64,000 bases of DNA from Chloroflexota bacterium (GTDB lineage: Bacteria > Chloroflexota > Limnocylindria > Limnocylindrales > CSP1-4), in NCBI GenBank assembly GCA_005883615.1, contig VBEC01000016.1, positions 62,001 to 126,000 on the forward strand, read 5' to 3'. Position numbers and translations under genes: made by a program. Shown here piece after piece: positions 1-7,667 of the stretch. Under the pieces are notes generated by a model. The model ran no database searches. It was not told the DNA's origin and was given only the letters and a program-made list of their open reading frames with translations. Numbering within the stretch: position 1 is the first letter of the stretch; every line of letters begins with the position of its first letter.

Positions 1-355
1 GCGACCCGACGGTGAGCCGGTAGACGCCAGGCTTTCGCACGGCGCCAGATACCTCGATCACCAATTCCGCGACCGGTGACGAAATCGGCGTCCCTGCGCG
101 CGGCTCAGGGCTCCCGGTCGACGGCTCGAGCGACAGTTCACCGGCGGTGCCCCGGGTTGCGAGGGCGACGCCCGCGACGCCGATCAGGAGGGCGCCGAGG
201 AGTCCTGCCGCCAGCACGAGCCGGCGTCCATCAATGAACGAGGTACCGGTCGCCCCGCCACCGCCAGAAGTCTCCTGCGGATCATCCGCTTTCGAGGCCG
301 GCGGTTCGAGCTCCGGCGTCTCGAGGACTCGCCATGGCGCCGCCGAACGATCCAT
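1..355 (-). CDS. comEA: ComEA-like competence/DNA-binding protein, N-terminal part (runs off left edge)
   Basis: The minus-strand frame opens at ATG 355 and is still open at base 1, giving about 118 residues. A GGAG five bases before the ATG supports the start. After a polar N-terminus there is one hydrophobic helix (about residues 46-66), a Pro/Ser/Thr-rich linker, and then VIEVSGAVRKPGVYRLTVGS, the classic opening of an SLBB domain in ComEA-type proteins. In that family a C-terminal helix-hairpin-helix pair binds incoming DNA outside the membrane; that part would lie beyond the window. leuS lies 2.2 kb upstream on the same strand. In many Actinobacteria leuS is followed by comEA, comEC and holA, which fits. 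The SLBB assignment is firm; ComEA rather than another SLBB protein is likely but unproven. Confidence 0.8.
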   Translation of the reverse strand, partial: MDRSAAPWRVLETPELEPPASKADDPQETSGGGGATGTSFIDGRRLVLAAGLLGALLIGVAGVALATRGTAGELSLEPSTGSPEPRAGTPISSPVAELVIEVSGAVRKPGVYRLTVGS

Positions 356-559
356 TGGTACTCCGCGGCGGGAGTCTGAGGATCGGGCCGCAGGGCGGCC
401 GGGGAATCGGTACGTCCCGCCACGGTGGGGGCACTTCCATCGCGGCGGGACGTCAGAGAGACTCTAAGGCGAGCCTCTTAGCTGCGACTTATCTCAGATC
501 GTCGACTTGATTTCGGCTGTGCTGCCATTCGACCCAGCGCGTCTCCGTCTTATGCATGC

Positions 560-793
560 TCATGTTCGAACCGTTCGACCGGCGGAAACGGCGCCGCAGT
601 CGAGGGTCTCAGCCACCCGGATCGCCCCGACACTTACGGCCACTGCCGCACGGGCGGCGAGCCGGCGGGCAAGGTTGACGCGAGACGACCTGGCGACGTG
701 AACTTCAGCGGACCGAGCCAACCGGCGCTGACTCGCGTCGCGCATCGACTCGTCCATGATCTCGAGGGCGCGCATGTACTGGGCGTACCACAT
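560..793 (-). CDS. Small basic hypothetical protein (77 aa), second gene of a mini-operon
   Basis: Starts at ATG 793, 15 bases after the stop of the 42-residue membrane protein upstream, with a strong purine-rich ribosome site (GGGAGGGG) between them. The protein is Arg/Ala-rich and probably mostly helical, beginning MWYAQYMRALEIMDESMRDA. It has no signal peptide and no membrane helix. The pairing with a tiny membrane protein and the tight spacing suggest co-expression. I do not recognise the family; similar short proteins next to one-helix 'FDVLA.RFGxDSR' proteins are common in high-GC Gram-positives. The function is unknown. The good ribosome site makes it more likely real than random. Confidence 0.5.
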   Translation of the reverse strand: MWYAQYMRALEIMDESMRDASQRRLARSAEVHVARSSRVNLARRLAARAAVAVSVGAIRVAETLDCGAVSAGRTVRT

Positions 794-808
794 CCCTGTT
801 CCCCTCCC

Positions 809-937
809 TCAACGACCCATCGGCCGGGCGTAATCGTCGCCCACGGAGGGCCGTGAATCGACCCCGAACCGGGCGGCCAGCACGTCGAACAGCACGATCC
901 CGCCGATCATCGCGACGAAGACGAAAACCGCTTCCAT
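809..937 (-). CDS. Small one-helix membrane protein (42 aa)
   Basis: ATG at 937 follows a GGAGG about nine bases upstream. The frame ends at TGA 811-809. The product starts with a hydrophobic helix (about residues 3-20, MEAVFVFVAMIGGIVLFDVL), then AARFGVDSR, then a short polar tail. The pattern 'helix + FDVLA-x-RFG-x-DSR' recurs in uncharacterised mini-proteins of Actinomycetota and Chloroflexota (from memory, not searched here). The next gene starts 15 bases downstream on the same strand. It is divergent from the CGNR regulator at 1035, with a motif-rich gap between. Likely a membrane-anchored peptide; function unknown. Confidence 0.6.
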   Translation of the reverse strand: MEAVFVFVAMIGGIVLFDVLAARFGVDSRPSVGDDYARPMGR

Positions 938-950
938 TTCCGGGCCTCCG

Positions 951-1031
951 ATAACCTTCTAATGACTCTTCAGTGGTTACCCGTAGAATAGCCTCTTGCG
1001 CGTAACCTGTCAACCGCTGTAAAGTGGTTAC
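951..1031. promoter_or_regulatory. Divergent control region with repeated GGTTAC/GTAACC half-sites
   Basis: The gap between the divergent small-protein genes and the CGNR regulator has AGTGGTTAC twice in the same orientation (972-980 and 1023-1031). The reverse half-site GTAACC is at 1002-1007, and a degenerate ATAACC at 951-956. GTAACC (1002-1007) and GGTTAC (1026-1031) form an inverted pair just before the regulator's ATG, the usual place for an autoregulatory operator. A possible -10, TAGAAT, lies at 984-989. That the CGNR protein binds here is inference. Confidence 0.4.
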
Positions 1032-1034
1032 ACC

Positions 1035-1676
1035 ATGACAACTGCGCACCAACACGAGGCCACCCTCGAGGACGCTCTCGACTTCATCAACACGCTCCAC
1101 ATCGAAGAAGATGCGCCTGACCACCTGGCAGAGCTCGGGGCGGGAACCGAGTGGCTCGCCCAGCGGGGCCTGCTCCACGAGCGGCGCGACGGACGGTTGC
1201 CCGGCGTTGACGACGAGGGCACCAACACGCGGATTCGGGGCTGTCGAGACGCGATGCGCGCCCTGTTCGACGCCACCGTGGAGGGGCATCGTGTATCCCG
1301 GGACGTCCTGGACGAGCTCAACCGCGTGCTCCAACATCGGGAGCTGATCGAGCTGGTCCCGTCTCGTGCGGGAGCGCGTCTCGACCATCGGCACGTGGGC
1401 GATCCCGTGGATGACGCCTTGGCCAGACTGGCCGAGGTTCTCGCGCGGGAGGTGGGAACCGACGATACGAGCCGGCTGCGGATCTGCGCCAACGAAACCT
1501 GCCGATGGGCCTTCCGCGACAGCTCGCCGACCGGACGCCGTCGCTGGTGTGACATGGCGTCCTGCGGCAACAGGGCAAAGGCCGCCCGCCATCGAGCCCG
1601 GGTTCGCGCGGCGACGAGCGCGCCGGCTCGACCCGGGGCAGACGCCGTCGGGAATGCCGACGTTGCGCGTGCCTGA
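1035..1676 (+). CDS. CGNR zinc-finger / ABATE-domain stress regulator
   Basis: 213 residues. The N-terminal two thirds are a helical ABATE-type ligand domain. The C-terminus (about residues 148-190) carries a CGNR zinc finger with four metal ligands: CANETC, then WCDMASCGNRAKAARHRAR, with the eponymous CGNR motif followed by a basic helix. Proteins of this build are treated as putative stress-induced transcription regulators. The gene is divergent from two small-protein genes, and repeated AGTGGTTAC motifs precede its ATG, so it may regulate itself and them. The stop lies inside the next gene's proposed start region, suggesting coupled expression with the thioesterase. Confidence 0.8.
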   Translation: MTTAHQHEATLEDALDFINTLHIEEDAPDHLAELGAGTEWLAQRGLLHERRDGRLPGVDDEGTNTRIRGCRDAMRALFDATVEGHRVSRDVLDELNRVLQHRELIELVPSRAGARLDHRHVGDPVDDALARLAEVLAREVGTDDTSRLRICANETCRWAFRDSSPTGRRRWCDMASCGNRAKAARHRARVRAATSAPARPGADAVGNADVARA

Positions 1677-2163
1677 GCTGGAGCGCGTGACCGTCCCGGC
1701 GGACGCACGCGACCTGCCCGGGCCGTTCCGCGACCGGCGCATGGTCGAAGTCAGGTTTGCGGACACGGACGCGATGGGGCATGTGAATAACGCCAAGTAC
1801 CTGACGTACGTCGAGACCGCCCGGACGAAGTACATCGAGGAAGTCATCCTCGGGGAGCCGATGCGCCTGGGCGTGTACGGCGAGCTCAGCTTCATCGTCG
1901 CGGACGTCCGGCTGGCGTATCGCTCGCCCGCGCACTACGGCGAGACGCTGACCGTCGAGACGCGGACGAGCCGCGTGGGCCGGACGAGCCTGGGCATGGA
2001 CCACCGAATCACGGCACCGGACAGTGCGTTGGCGAAGGCGCGCCTGATCGCCACCTGCGAATCGGTGCTCGTGCGCTACGACTACGGGTCTGAGGCGCCG
2101 GTACGCATCTCCGAAGCCGACATCGAGCGGATCGAGGCCTTCGAGGGCCGTTCCCTCCGCTGA
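1654..2163 (+). CDS. Hotdog-fold acyl-CoA thioesterase (FadM/YbgC-like)
   Basis: About 169 residues if translation starts at ATG 1654, overlapping the CGNR gene by 23 bases; GTG 1687 after a GGAG is an alternative. The open frame extends upstream but there it only shadows the CGNR gene. The motif VRFADTDAMGHVNNAKYLTY is the signature of 4-hydroxybenzoyl-CoA thioesterase-like hotdog enzymes: the Asp (TDAMGHV) is catalytic and NNAKY contacts substrate. These enzymes hydrolyse short or medium acyl-CoA or acyl-ACP thioesters in the cytoplasm as tetramers. Substrate cannot be told from sequence. Confidence 0.82.
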   Translation: MPTLRVPELERVTVPADARDLPGPFRDRRMVEVRFADTDAMGHVNNAKYLTYVETARTKYIEEVILGEPMRLGVYGELSFIVADVRLAYRSPAHYGETLTVETRTSRVGRTSLGMDHRITAPDSALAKARLIATCESVLVRYDYGSEAPVRISEADIERIEAFEGRSLR

Positions 2164-2169
2164 GCGGGC

Positions 2170-2571
2170 TTAGGTCCGACGGCTCGGATTCCCGGCCGTG
2201 CCTTTGCCGGGCGTCCGCCGTCTGGCAACGGCTTGTGCGATTAGCTCACCTAGGGCGGGCCGCTCCGCGTCCTCGAGCGTTCGCGACTTGACGTGGCGCA
2301 CGCGCTTGCCCGTGCCCTCGAGCAGGCCGGCCGGATCCGCCAGGTCGACGCCATCGGCGAACTGGAGGTTGACGTGGTTCGCGTGGGGGGCAATGGCGAG
2401 CACCTGCTCCCCCAGGCGGGGTCCGGTGCCGTAGGCGATCAGCCCGTCGGGCGGATCGACCTGCTCGACGGCGCCGGGCATCGCCTCGAGAATGAGCCTC
2501 CTTACGCGTGCGGCGATCTCCCGAACGATCGGCGTATGCCTGATCAGGAGCCGGTCGACCTCCGCATCCAT
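2170..2571 (-). CDS. DUF1801 (YdhG-like) protein
   Basis: 133 residues, ending 18 bases before leuS's own stop region on the same strand. The pattern is that of DUF1801: an N-terminal helix with IVREIAARVRRLILEAMP, then EQVDPPDGLIAYGTGP and VLAIAPHANHVNLQFADGVDL, where the conserved aromatic/His strands of the YdhG/CyaY-like fold sit. A basic tail follows. The family is small, cytoplasmic and of unknown biochemical role. It lies directly downstream of leuS and may be cotranscribed, but nothing links the two functionally. Confidence 0.7.
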   Translation of the reverse strand: MDAEVDRLLIRHTPIVREIAARVRRLILEAMPGAVEQVDPPDGLIAYGTGPRLGEQVLAIAPHANHVNLQFADGVDLADPAGLLEGTGKRVRHVKSRTLEDAERPALGELIAQAVARRRTPGKGTAGNPSRRT

Positions 2572-2588
2572 CGGACGGTCACCGGCAG

Positions 2589-5186
2589 CTAGCGGACGAC
2601 GATGTTGACCAGCCGACCGCCGCTGGCGTGGATCACGCGATCGGGCTCCCTTCCGCCCAGTGCCGCGTGGATGCGATCGCGGGCCAGGATGACCTGTTCG
2701 AGCTCGATCTCGCCGATGCCCGCGGGCACGACGACGCGGTCACGCAGCTTGCCATTCACCTGGACGGGAACCTCGCGCGTGTCCGCGGCCGCGGCCGTCT
2801 CGTCGACCATGGGCCATTCCTCGGAATGGATGGATGACCAGTCCTCGCCTGCCTCGGCCAGTCGCCGTGACCACAGCTCCTCGGTGATGTGCGGCGCGGC
2901 CGGAGCAAGCATCAGCAGCATCAGCCGGATCGCCTCGTCCCACTCCGGATCGCCGGCAACGACCGTCCCGCGATAGCGGAACAACGTGTTGGCCAGCTCC
3001 ATCAGGTGGGCGACCATCGTGTTGAAGCGGAAACCGGTGTAATCACCGGAGACGACCTTCAGCGTGCGGTGCGCCGTCGCACGAATGGCCCGCCGTGCCG
3101 ACGACTCGTCCTCGCCTTCGGGCAGCTGACCGCTCGCGGGGTCGCCAGGCTCCTGGCCGTGGGGATCCAGCGCGAGCGTCCAGACGCGATTCAGGAAGCG
3201 GAACACGCCACCGATGCCTGTCGGGCTCCATGGCCCGCCCTGGTCCCAGGGACCCATGAACATCAGGAACAGCCGGATCGTGTCGGCCCCGTATCGGCCA
3301 ACGAGCGCATCGGGATCCTGCACGTTGCCACGCGACTTGCTCATGCGTTCGCCGTCAGAGCCCAGGATCTGGCCCTGGTTGAACAGCCGCCTGAAGGGTT
3401 CGTCTTCGTGGATGAGCCCGATGTCACGCATCGCCTTGGTGAAGAAGCGCGAGTACAGCAGGTGCATCACGGCGTGCTCCGCGCCACCCGTGCACTGGTC
3501 GACCGGGCACCATCGTTCGACGAGCGGCTTGTCGATGGGCGCATCGTTCGTGTGCGGCGACAGGTAGCGATACCAGTACCAGCTGCTGTCGACGAAGGTG
3601 TCCATCGTGTCCGTCTCCCGCCGGGCCGGTTCGCCGCAGCGCGGGCACGTGACGTTCAGGAACTCCGGGTGATTGAGCAGAGGATTCTCGCCCTTCGCGC
3701 CGTAGACGAAATCGTCCGGCAGCAAAACAGGGAGCTGCTCCTCGGGCACCGGCACGATGCCATCCCGGTCGCAGTAGATGACCGGGATTGGCGTGCCCCA
3801 CGGCCTCTGCCGGCTGATCAGCCAGTCGCGGACGCGATACGTCACCGTCGGCCTGGCCTTGTCCTGCGACGCCAGCCACTCGACGATTTTCCGCCCACCT
3901 TCGTCAGCGGACGTCCCCGAGAAGCGGCCCGAGTTGACGAGGATCTCGCCCTCGGTGTGGGCGGCGTACGCGTCGTCCATCGGCGCATCGTCGGGCGTTC
4001 CGGGCGCGGCGACCACCCGCCGTATCGGCAGCCCGAACTTGCGGGCGAACTCGAAGTCGCGCTCGTCGTGGGCCGGCACGGCCATGATCGCGCCGGTTCC
4101 GTACGACGCCAACACGTAATCTGCGATCCAGATCGGGACCCGTTCGCCGTTGACCGGATTGATGGCATCGGCGCCGATCGGCACGCCCGTCTTCTCGCGC
4201 TCGGTCGACAGGCGTTCGATCTCCGTTTCCCGGCGCGTCTGGTACACGTATGAGTCGACGGCGGCCTTGCGGTCGGGGGCAGTCAGCCTCGCCACCAGAG
4301 GGTGCTCGGGCGCCAGGACCATGAACGTCGCCCCGAACAGCGTGTCAGGCCGCGTGGTAAATACGCGCACTTCGTCGCCGCCCGGCTGGTGGTCATCGGG
4401 CGCGACCGTGAACACGATCTCGGCGCCCTCCGAACGGCCGATCCAGTTCGTCTGCATCAGGCGGATCGGCTCGGGCCAGTCGATGCCATCGAACGCGAGC
4501 AGCTCGTCCGCGTACTTCGTCAGGCGGAAGAACCACTGCTCCAGGTCGCGCTTGATGACGGGCGTGCCGCACCGCCAGCAGACGCGGTTCGGGCCCTCGA
4601 CCTGCTCGCGAGCCAGGACGACCTGGTCCTTGGGGCACCAGTCGACCGGAGCCATTGCTCGATAGGCCAGGCCGGCTTCCAGAAACTTCAGGAAGAACCA
4701 CTGGTTCCAGCGGTAGTACTCGGGCTCGCTCGTGACGACCTCGGCGTCCCAGTCGAACGTGGCGCCCATGCTCCGAAATTGACGGCGCATCGTCTCGATG
4801 TTGCGCATCGTCCACTCTCGCGGGTGGACACCCGAAGTGATCGCGGCGTTCTCCGCGGGCAGGCCGAAGGCATCAAAGCCGATCGGCAGGAATACGTTGT
4901 CGCCGTGCATCCTGCGAAAACGCCCGAACGCGTCGGTCGGCGTGACGATGTACCAGTGGCCGATGTGCAGGTCGCCCGACGGGTACGGGTACATCGTCAA
5001 TAGGTAGAACTTCGGGCGTGTCTTGTCGTGAAGGTCCGTGTGGTGGAGCCCAACCTCGGCCCACTTTGCCTGCCAGCGCGGCTCGGTCGCCACCGGGTCG
5101 TAGCGCTCGACCCGGTCCGCACGCGGACTCCGGGCGGGTGTTTCGGCGCTTCGTGTGTCCGTACGCTGATCTCGGGTGGTCGTCAT
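2589..5186 (-). CDS. leuS: Leucyl-tRNA synthetase
   Basis: 865 residues, a normal bacterial LeuRS length. It is a class I synthetase charging tRNA-Leu in the cytoplasm. HIGH lies at residues 74-77 (GDLHIGHWYI). The KMSKS loop is at about 614-618 (GERMSKSRGNVQDP, with R for the first K). The CP1 editing domain between them has the threonine-rich VRVFTTRPDTLFGATFMVLA. A zinc-ribbon CXXC pair is visible (CWRCGTP), as is a second one (CPRCGEP). The C-terminal anticodon-binding and tail domains are complete. ATG 5186 is preceded by AGAGG. The first 25 residues are a polar extension, so a slightly later start is possible. A tRNA-Ala gene lies immediately upstream on the same strand. Confidence 0.98.
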   Translation of the reverse strand: MTTTRDQRTDTRSAETPARSPRADRVERYDPVATEPRWQAKWAEVGLHHTDLHDKTRPKFYLLTMYPYPSGDLHIGHWYIVTPTDAFGRFRRMHGDNVFLPIGFDAFGLPAENAAITSGVHPREWTMRNIETMRRQFRSMGATFDWDAEVVTSEPEYYRWNQWFFLKFLEAGLAYRAMAPVDWCPKDQVVLAREQVEGPNRVCWRCGTPVIKRDLEQWFFRLTKYADELLAFDGIDWPEPIRLMQTNWIGRSEGAEIVFTVAPDDHQPGGDEVRVFTTRPDTLFGATFMVLAPEHPLVARLTAPDRKAAVDSYVYQTRRETEIERLSTEREKTGVPIGADAINPVNGERVPIWIADYVLASYGTGAIMAVPAHDERDFEFARKFGLPIRRVVAAPGTPDDAPMDDAYAAHTEGEILVNSGRFSGTSADEGGRKIVEWLASQDKARPTVTYRVRDWLISRQRPWGTPIPVIYCDRDGIVPVPEEQLPVLLPDDFVYGAKGENPLLNHPEFLNVTCPRCGEPARRETDTMDTFVDSSWYWYRYLSPHTNDAPIDKPLVERWCPVDQCTGGAEHAVMHLLYSRFFTKAMRDIGLIHEDEPFRRLFNQGQILGSDGERMSKSRGNVQDPDALVGRYGADTIRLFLMFMGPWDQGGPWSPTGIGGVFRFLNRVWTLALDPHGQEPGDPASGQLPEGEDESSARRAIRATAHRTLKVVSGDYTGFRFNTMVAHLMELANTLFRYRGTVVAGDPEWDEAIRLMLLMLAPAAPHITEELWSRRLAEAGEDWSSIHSEEWPMVDETAAAADTREVPVQVNGKLRDRVVVPAGIGEIELEQVILARDRIHAALGGREPDRVIHASGGRLVNIVVR

Positions 5187-5206
5187 CGCCCGCCTCTAGA
5201 AACTGA

Positions 5207-5231
5207 ACCCCCCGCCGGCCCGGTGGGGGGT
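5207..5231 (-). terminator. GC hairpin between tRNA-Ala and leuS
   Basis: A C6/G6 inverted repeat (5208-5213 with 5225-5230, extendable by one A-T pair) sits just past the 3' CCA of the tRNA on the transcribed strand. The following bases are only modestly T-rich (TTCAGTTT). It could terminate tRNA transcription or act as a processing hairpin before leuS. The weak T tract keeps confidence low. Confidence 0.4.
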
Positions 5232-5306
5232 GGTGGAGCTACGGGGATTCGAACCCCGGACCTTCTGAATGCCATTCAGACGCTCTTCCAGCTGAGCTAT
5301 AGCCCC
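5231..5306 (-). tRNA. tRNA-Ala (anticodon GGC)
   Basis: Read on the minus strand, the 76-base sequence folds as a full cloverleaf. The acceptor GGGGCTA pairs with TAGCTCC and includes the G3-U70 wobble that defines alanine tRNAs. There is a standard D arm with GCTCAGCTGG, an anticodon stem TCTGA/TCAGA with loop ATGGCAT (anticodon GGC), and a T arm with GGTTCGAATCC. The 3' CCA is encoded (5233-5231). Confidence 0.97.
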
Positions 5307-5487
5307 GTCGATTGGTGCTCAACAGCGCTCGTCGGCGTTCGCCGGGCATTCTACCGGGTCGCCCGGGTTACGCACAGCGGCGTCGGGGAGCTAGCGGTCC
5401 GTAGGGTAGGTAATGTGCCCAATGGCACACGATGCGACCACAGCTCTATCGTCCCGGCTCCCCAGCGGGAATCTCGGGGTCGGAAGG

Positions 5488-5712
5488 ATGGAGCAGATGG
5501 CGAAGCCACCAAGACGCGTTTCGGAGCCCGGCCGCGACAACCACACCTGGAATGATGAACGCGCCCAATTAGTCAGGACGCGTCTGGCCTATCTGCGGAC
5601 CTATTCGGAGCAATTCCAGCGCCTGTTCGGGAAGTCACCGAGCGAGTCGGATCTGGAGCGGGCGGTCGAGCAGTACGAGCCCGATCAGGGTTTCCCAGAC
5701 GCTAGCCCTTGA
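5488..5712 (+). CDS. Hypothetical small helical protein (~74 aa)
   Basis: The reading frame is open further upstream, but GGAAGG and GGAG near ATG 5488 and ATG 5497 favour a start there. The product is polar with two amphipathic helices (DERAQLVRTRLAYLRTYSEQ, then SESDLERAVEQY). It has no membrane segment or cysteines. I do not recognise the family. It stands alone between the tRNA/leuS unit and the DUF427 gene on the opposite strand. Composition is less skewed to Arg/Pro than a random frame here, which favours a real gene, but only moderately. Confidence 0.4.
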   Translation: MEQMAKPPRRVSEPGRDNHTWNDERAQLVRTRLAYLRTYSEQFQRLFGKSPSESDLERAVEQYEPDQGFPDASP

Positions 5713-5902
5713 AAATAGCCTCCGCCGGTGCGTTGGAGCCAAGCCGCCGAGGCAAGCGACTGCTCGACTCGAACGAATCTGCCAGAGCGGAAAACTACCG
5801 CGATGCCGCTAGGGTCGTCACTGGGCCTTCTAACTCCAGCATCGGTGCTGCAAGCCCCCGAGCAGCCGTTTCGAACGCCCACGGGTCGCCGATGTTGACT
5901 GG

Positions 5903-6709
5903 CTACGACGACCAGGGCGTCCGCGGCTTCGGCTGGACTTCGCCATCGACTTCGACCGTGTCCACGCGCTCGTCGTAGAAACAGATCAGGTTCTCGATCT
6001 TCGGGCATTCGGGGATCGGGAACGGGTAGCTCCACGCGATGTCCGGCCGGGCCCGGTCGCCCAAGCGGAGGCTGTAGTGGACGGTTCGACCCTTGTAGGG
6101 ACACTGGGTGACCGTGTCGGATTGGGTGAGGAGCTCCATCCGGACGTCCATGCGAGGCAGGTAGTAGCGAGTCGGGAGTCCCGTCTCGAACAGGAGGCGC
6201 GGACGGTGCGAGTCGGCGACCACCTCGCCGCCGACGACGACCCGGACGTGGCGTGAGCTGTTGAGGACGTCCACCCGGTGGTGCGGGTCACGCGGGTGGA
6301 CGAAGACCTCGTCGTCTTCCTCGTACCAATGATCGAGGCGGCCCCAGTAGAAGGCAACATGCTCGCCGAGCCTGGGGGCCTCGGGTGGTGGCGCCTCGAA
6401 TCGCCACGCCGCGTCCTCGATGAACCGGTCACCCAGGCGCAGGTGGTAGAAGGAGCGCTGGCCCAAGGTGGAATGCGACTCCTTCCTGTCTGACCGCTCC
6501 AACATATCGGCGCGGACATCGCGTAGCGGGAAGTAGTAGACAGGCAGGCCCAGCGTGACAGTCAGGAGCTGTTTTGAGTCGGCCACGACAACCCCGTCAA
6601 CGACAGCCCTCACCCAGCGAGGACTGGGCTCGACGCGAATCTCCGCGCGCGATTGCGCCTGCTCTGCGGCCGCGATGAGTTGATCTTCGAGTGGCTTCTG
6701 GGCAATCAC
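5903..6709 (-). CDS. Tandem DUF427-domain protein
   Basis: The frame is open from 6979, but a strong GGAGG six bases before GTG 6709 and the loss of protein-like sequence upstream support a 268-residue protein from GTG 6709. It contains two DUF427 repeats. Each has a WVRAVVDGVVVADS or HVRVVVGGEVVADS strand, then YYFPLRDVRADML or YYLPRMDVRMELL, then a LGDR-x-(I/P)-x-A-W segment. DUF427 proteins are small cytoplasmic beta-rich proteins of unknown activity. Many bacteria have this two-copy form. It is divergent from the MarR-ABC operon and no functional link is evident. Confidence 0.82.
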   Translation of the reverse strand: MIAQKPLEDQLIAAAEQAQSRAEIRVEPSPRWVRAVVDGVVVADSKQLLTVTLGLPVYYFPLRDVRADMLERSDRKESHSTLGQRSFYHLRLGDRFIEDAAWRFEAPPPEAPRLGEHVAFYWGRLDHWYEEDDEVFVHPRDPHHRVDVLNSSRHVRVVVGGEVVADSHRPRLLFETGLPTRYYLPRMDVRMELLTQSDTVTQCPYKGRTVHYSLRLGDRARPDIAWSYPFPIPECPKIENLICFYDERVDTVEVDGEVQPKPRTPWSS

Positions 6710-7085
6710 CTCGAACCTCCGGAAGCGAGTGGCCCACCTTACGTCTGAAGCGTCCAGAATGCACACCCGAGCCCAGGATCCGTTGAGCTGCTCGACCGGA
6801 CGCTCCACATCGTCGTAGACGCGTGCCTGGGCGATCTTGCCCGTCCAACCCCGTTCGTACCTGCCACGCCCGCCACTTATCACAGCCAGTGGCCACTCCT
6901 TCCGCGGCGGGCGATGCGGCCGGGTGTGTCGCGACGTTCGGGGCCGACGGCTGCTTCCGCGAGCCATCCGGGCCGCCATACCACAGGTTGGACCAGCGTG
7001 ATTCTCCTACGCGGCTGTCACCGAGCGTCGAGGTCGTCGGCTTGGCAGCTTGCTCGAGACGCTACTGGTGGTGTAGATTGTCAAT
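6710..7085. other. Intergenic region between DUF427 gene and marR-ABC operon
   Basis: 376 bases separating two divergent genes. The minus-strand frame remains open to 6979, but its translation is Arg/Pro-rich and unlike the family. The right end holds the promoter described for the MarR gene. I see no RNA gene or repeat in the rest. Confidence 0.5.
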
Positions 7086-7088
7086 GTG
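7050..7088 (+). promoter_or_regulatory. Promoter for marR-ABC operon, apparently leaderless
   Basis: TTGCTC (7050-7055), an 18-base spacer and TAGATT (7074-7079) fit a vegetative promoter. The predicted start point, seven bases past the -10, coincides with the GTG start codon at 7086, so the mRNA would have no leader. The segment between -10 and start contains the short palindrome ATTGTCAAT (7077-7085), a candidate MarR operator half. No competing Shine-Dalgarno site is present. Confidence 0.5.
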
Positions 7089-7667
7089 TCATTCAATGTC
7101 AGCGACGCACTGAGCAATACGTCAGCGTCACCTCGCCGCGGCAGGCTGGCGGACGCCCTCCTCGACGAGCTCCTGTCCTGGAACCCGCGCGAGTTCATCA
7201 CCGCCTTCCGCCGATGGCATCGCGACTCGGTCAGCCTCATTCACCTCAACGTGCTGACGCTGCTCGATGCAGATGGACCCGATTCGATGAGCCACCTCGC
7301 CGACGCCCTTGAGGTCTCGGTGGCGAGCATGACCGGGATCGTCGATCGCATGGAGAAGCGCGGCCTGGTCGAACGCCGCCATGACGGCACCGATCGGCGT
7401 GTCGTGCTCGTCCATACCACCGGTGCCGGCCGCGATGTCTTCCTGGCAATCGATCGCCGTCGCCGGGAAGGCCTCGCCAAGATCCTCGAGCGGATTACCG
7501 AAGAGGATCTGGCGGCCCTGCTGCAGGGTCACCGCGCTTTGCGCGCCGCGCGAGGCGCGGTCGTCGGGCGGGCCGGCCCAGGCGAGGGGACGAAGGGGTC
7601 CCGGGCGGTCGAACGACGCCCAGGCGCGTCCAAGACCGCGAGTGCAGCGAGCGAGCCCCACCGATGA
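7086..7667 (+). CDS. MarR-family transcriptional regulator
   Basis: 193 residues with a GTG start at the predicted transcription start. The winged helix occupies about residues 50-125: SLIHLNVLTLLDADGPDSMS, then the recognition helix LADALEVSVASMTGIVDRME, and the wing KRGLVERRHDGTDRRVVLVH with its typical DxRD-like core. The tail is Arg/Ala-rich and low in complexity. The stop overlaps the ATG of the first ABC gene by four bases, so regulator and exporter form one operon. MarR proteins usually repress adjacent drug-efflux genes until a ligand binds; that role is inferred from context. Confidence 0.92.
   Translation: MSFNVSDALSNTSASPRRGRLADALLDELLSWNPREFITAFRRWHRDSVSLIHLNVLTLLDADGPDSMSHLADALEVSVASMTGIVDRMEKRGLVERRHDGTDRRVVLVHTTGAGRDVFLAIDRRRREGLAKILERITEEDLAALLQGHRALRAARGAVVGRAGPGEGTKGSRAVERRPGASKTASAASEPHR

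Noticed and set aside
567-585. GTTCGAACCGTTCGA near 570 as a LexA box
   Set aside because: Spacing of the half-sites does not match GAAC-N4-GTTC, and it lies within a small coding frame.
2889-4253. 454-residue plus-strand frame opposite leuS
   Set aside because: Antisense shadow of a complete leuS; Arg/Pro/Val-rich with no family features.
5187-5310. T-box or other aminoacylation riboswitch before leuS
   Set aside because: The leader is short and occupied by tRNA-Ala and a simple GC hairpin; no T-box sequence is seen.
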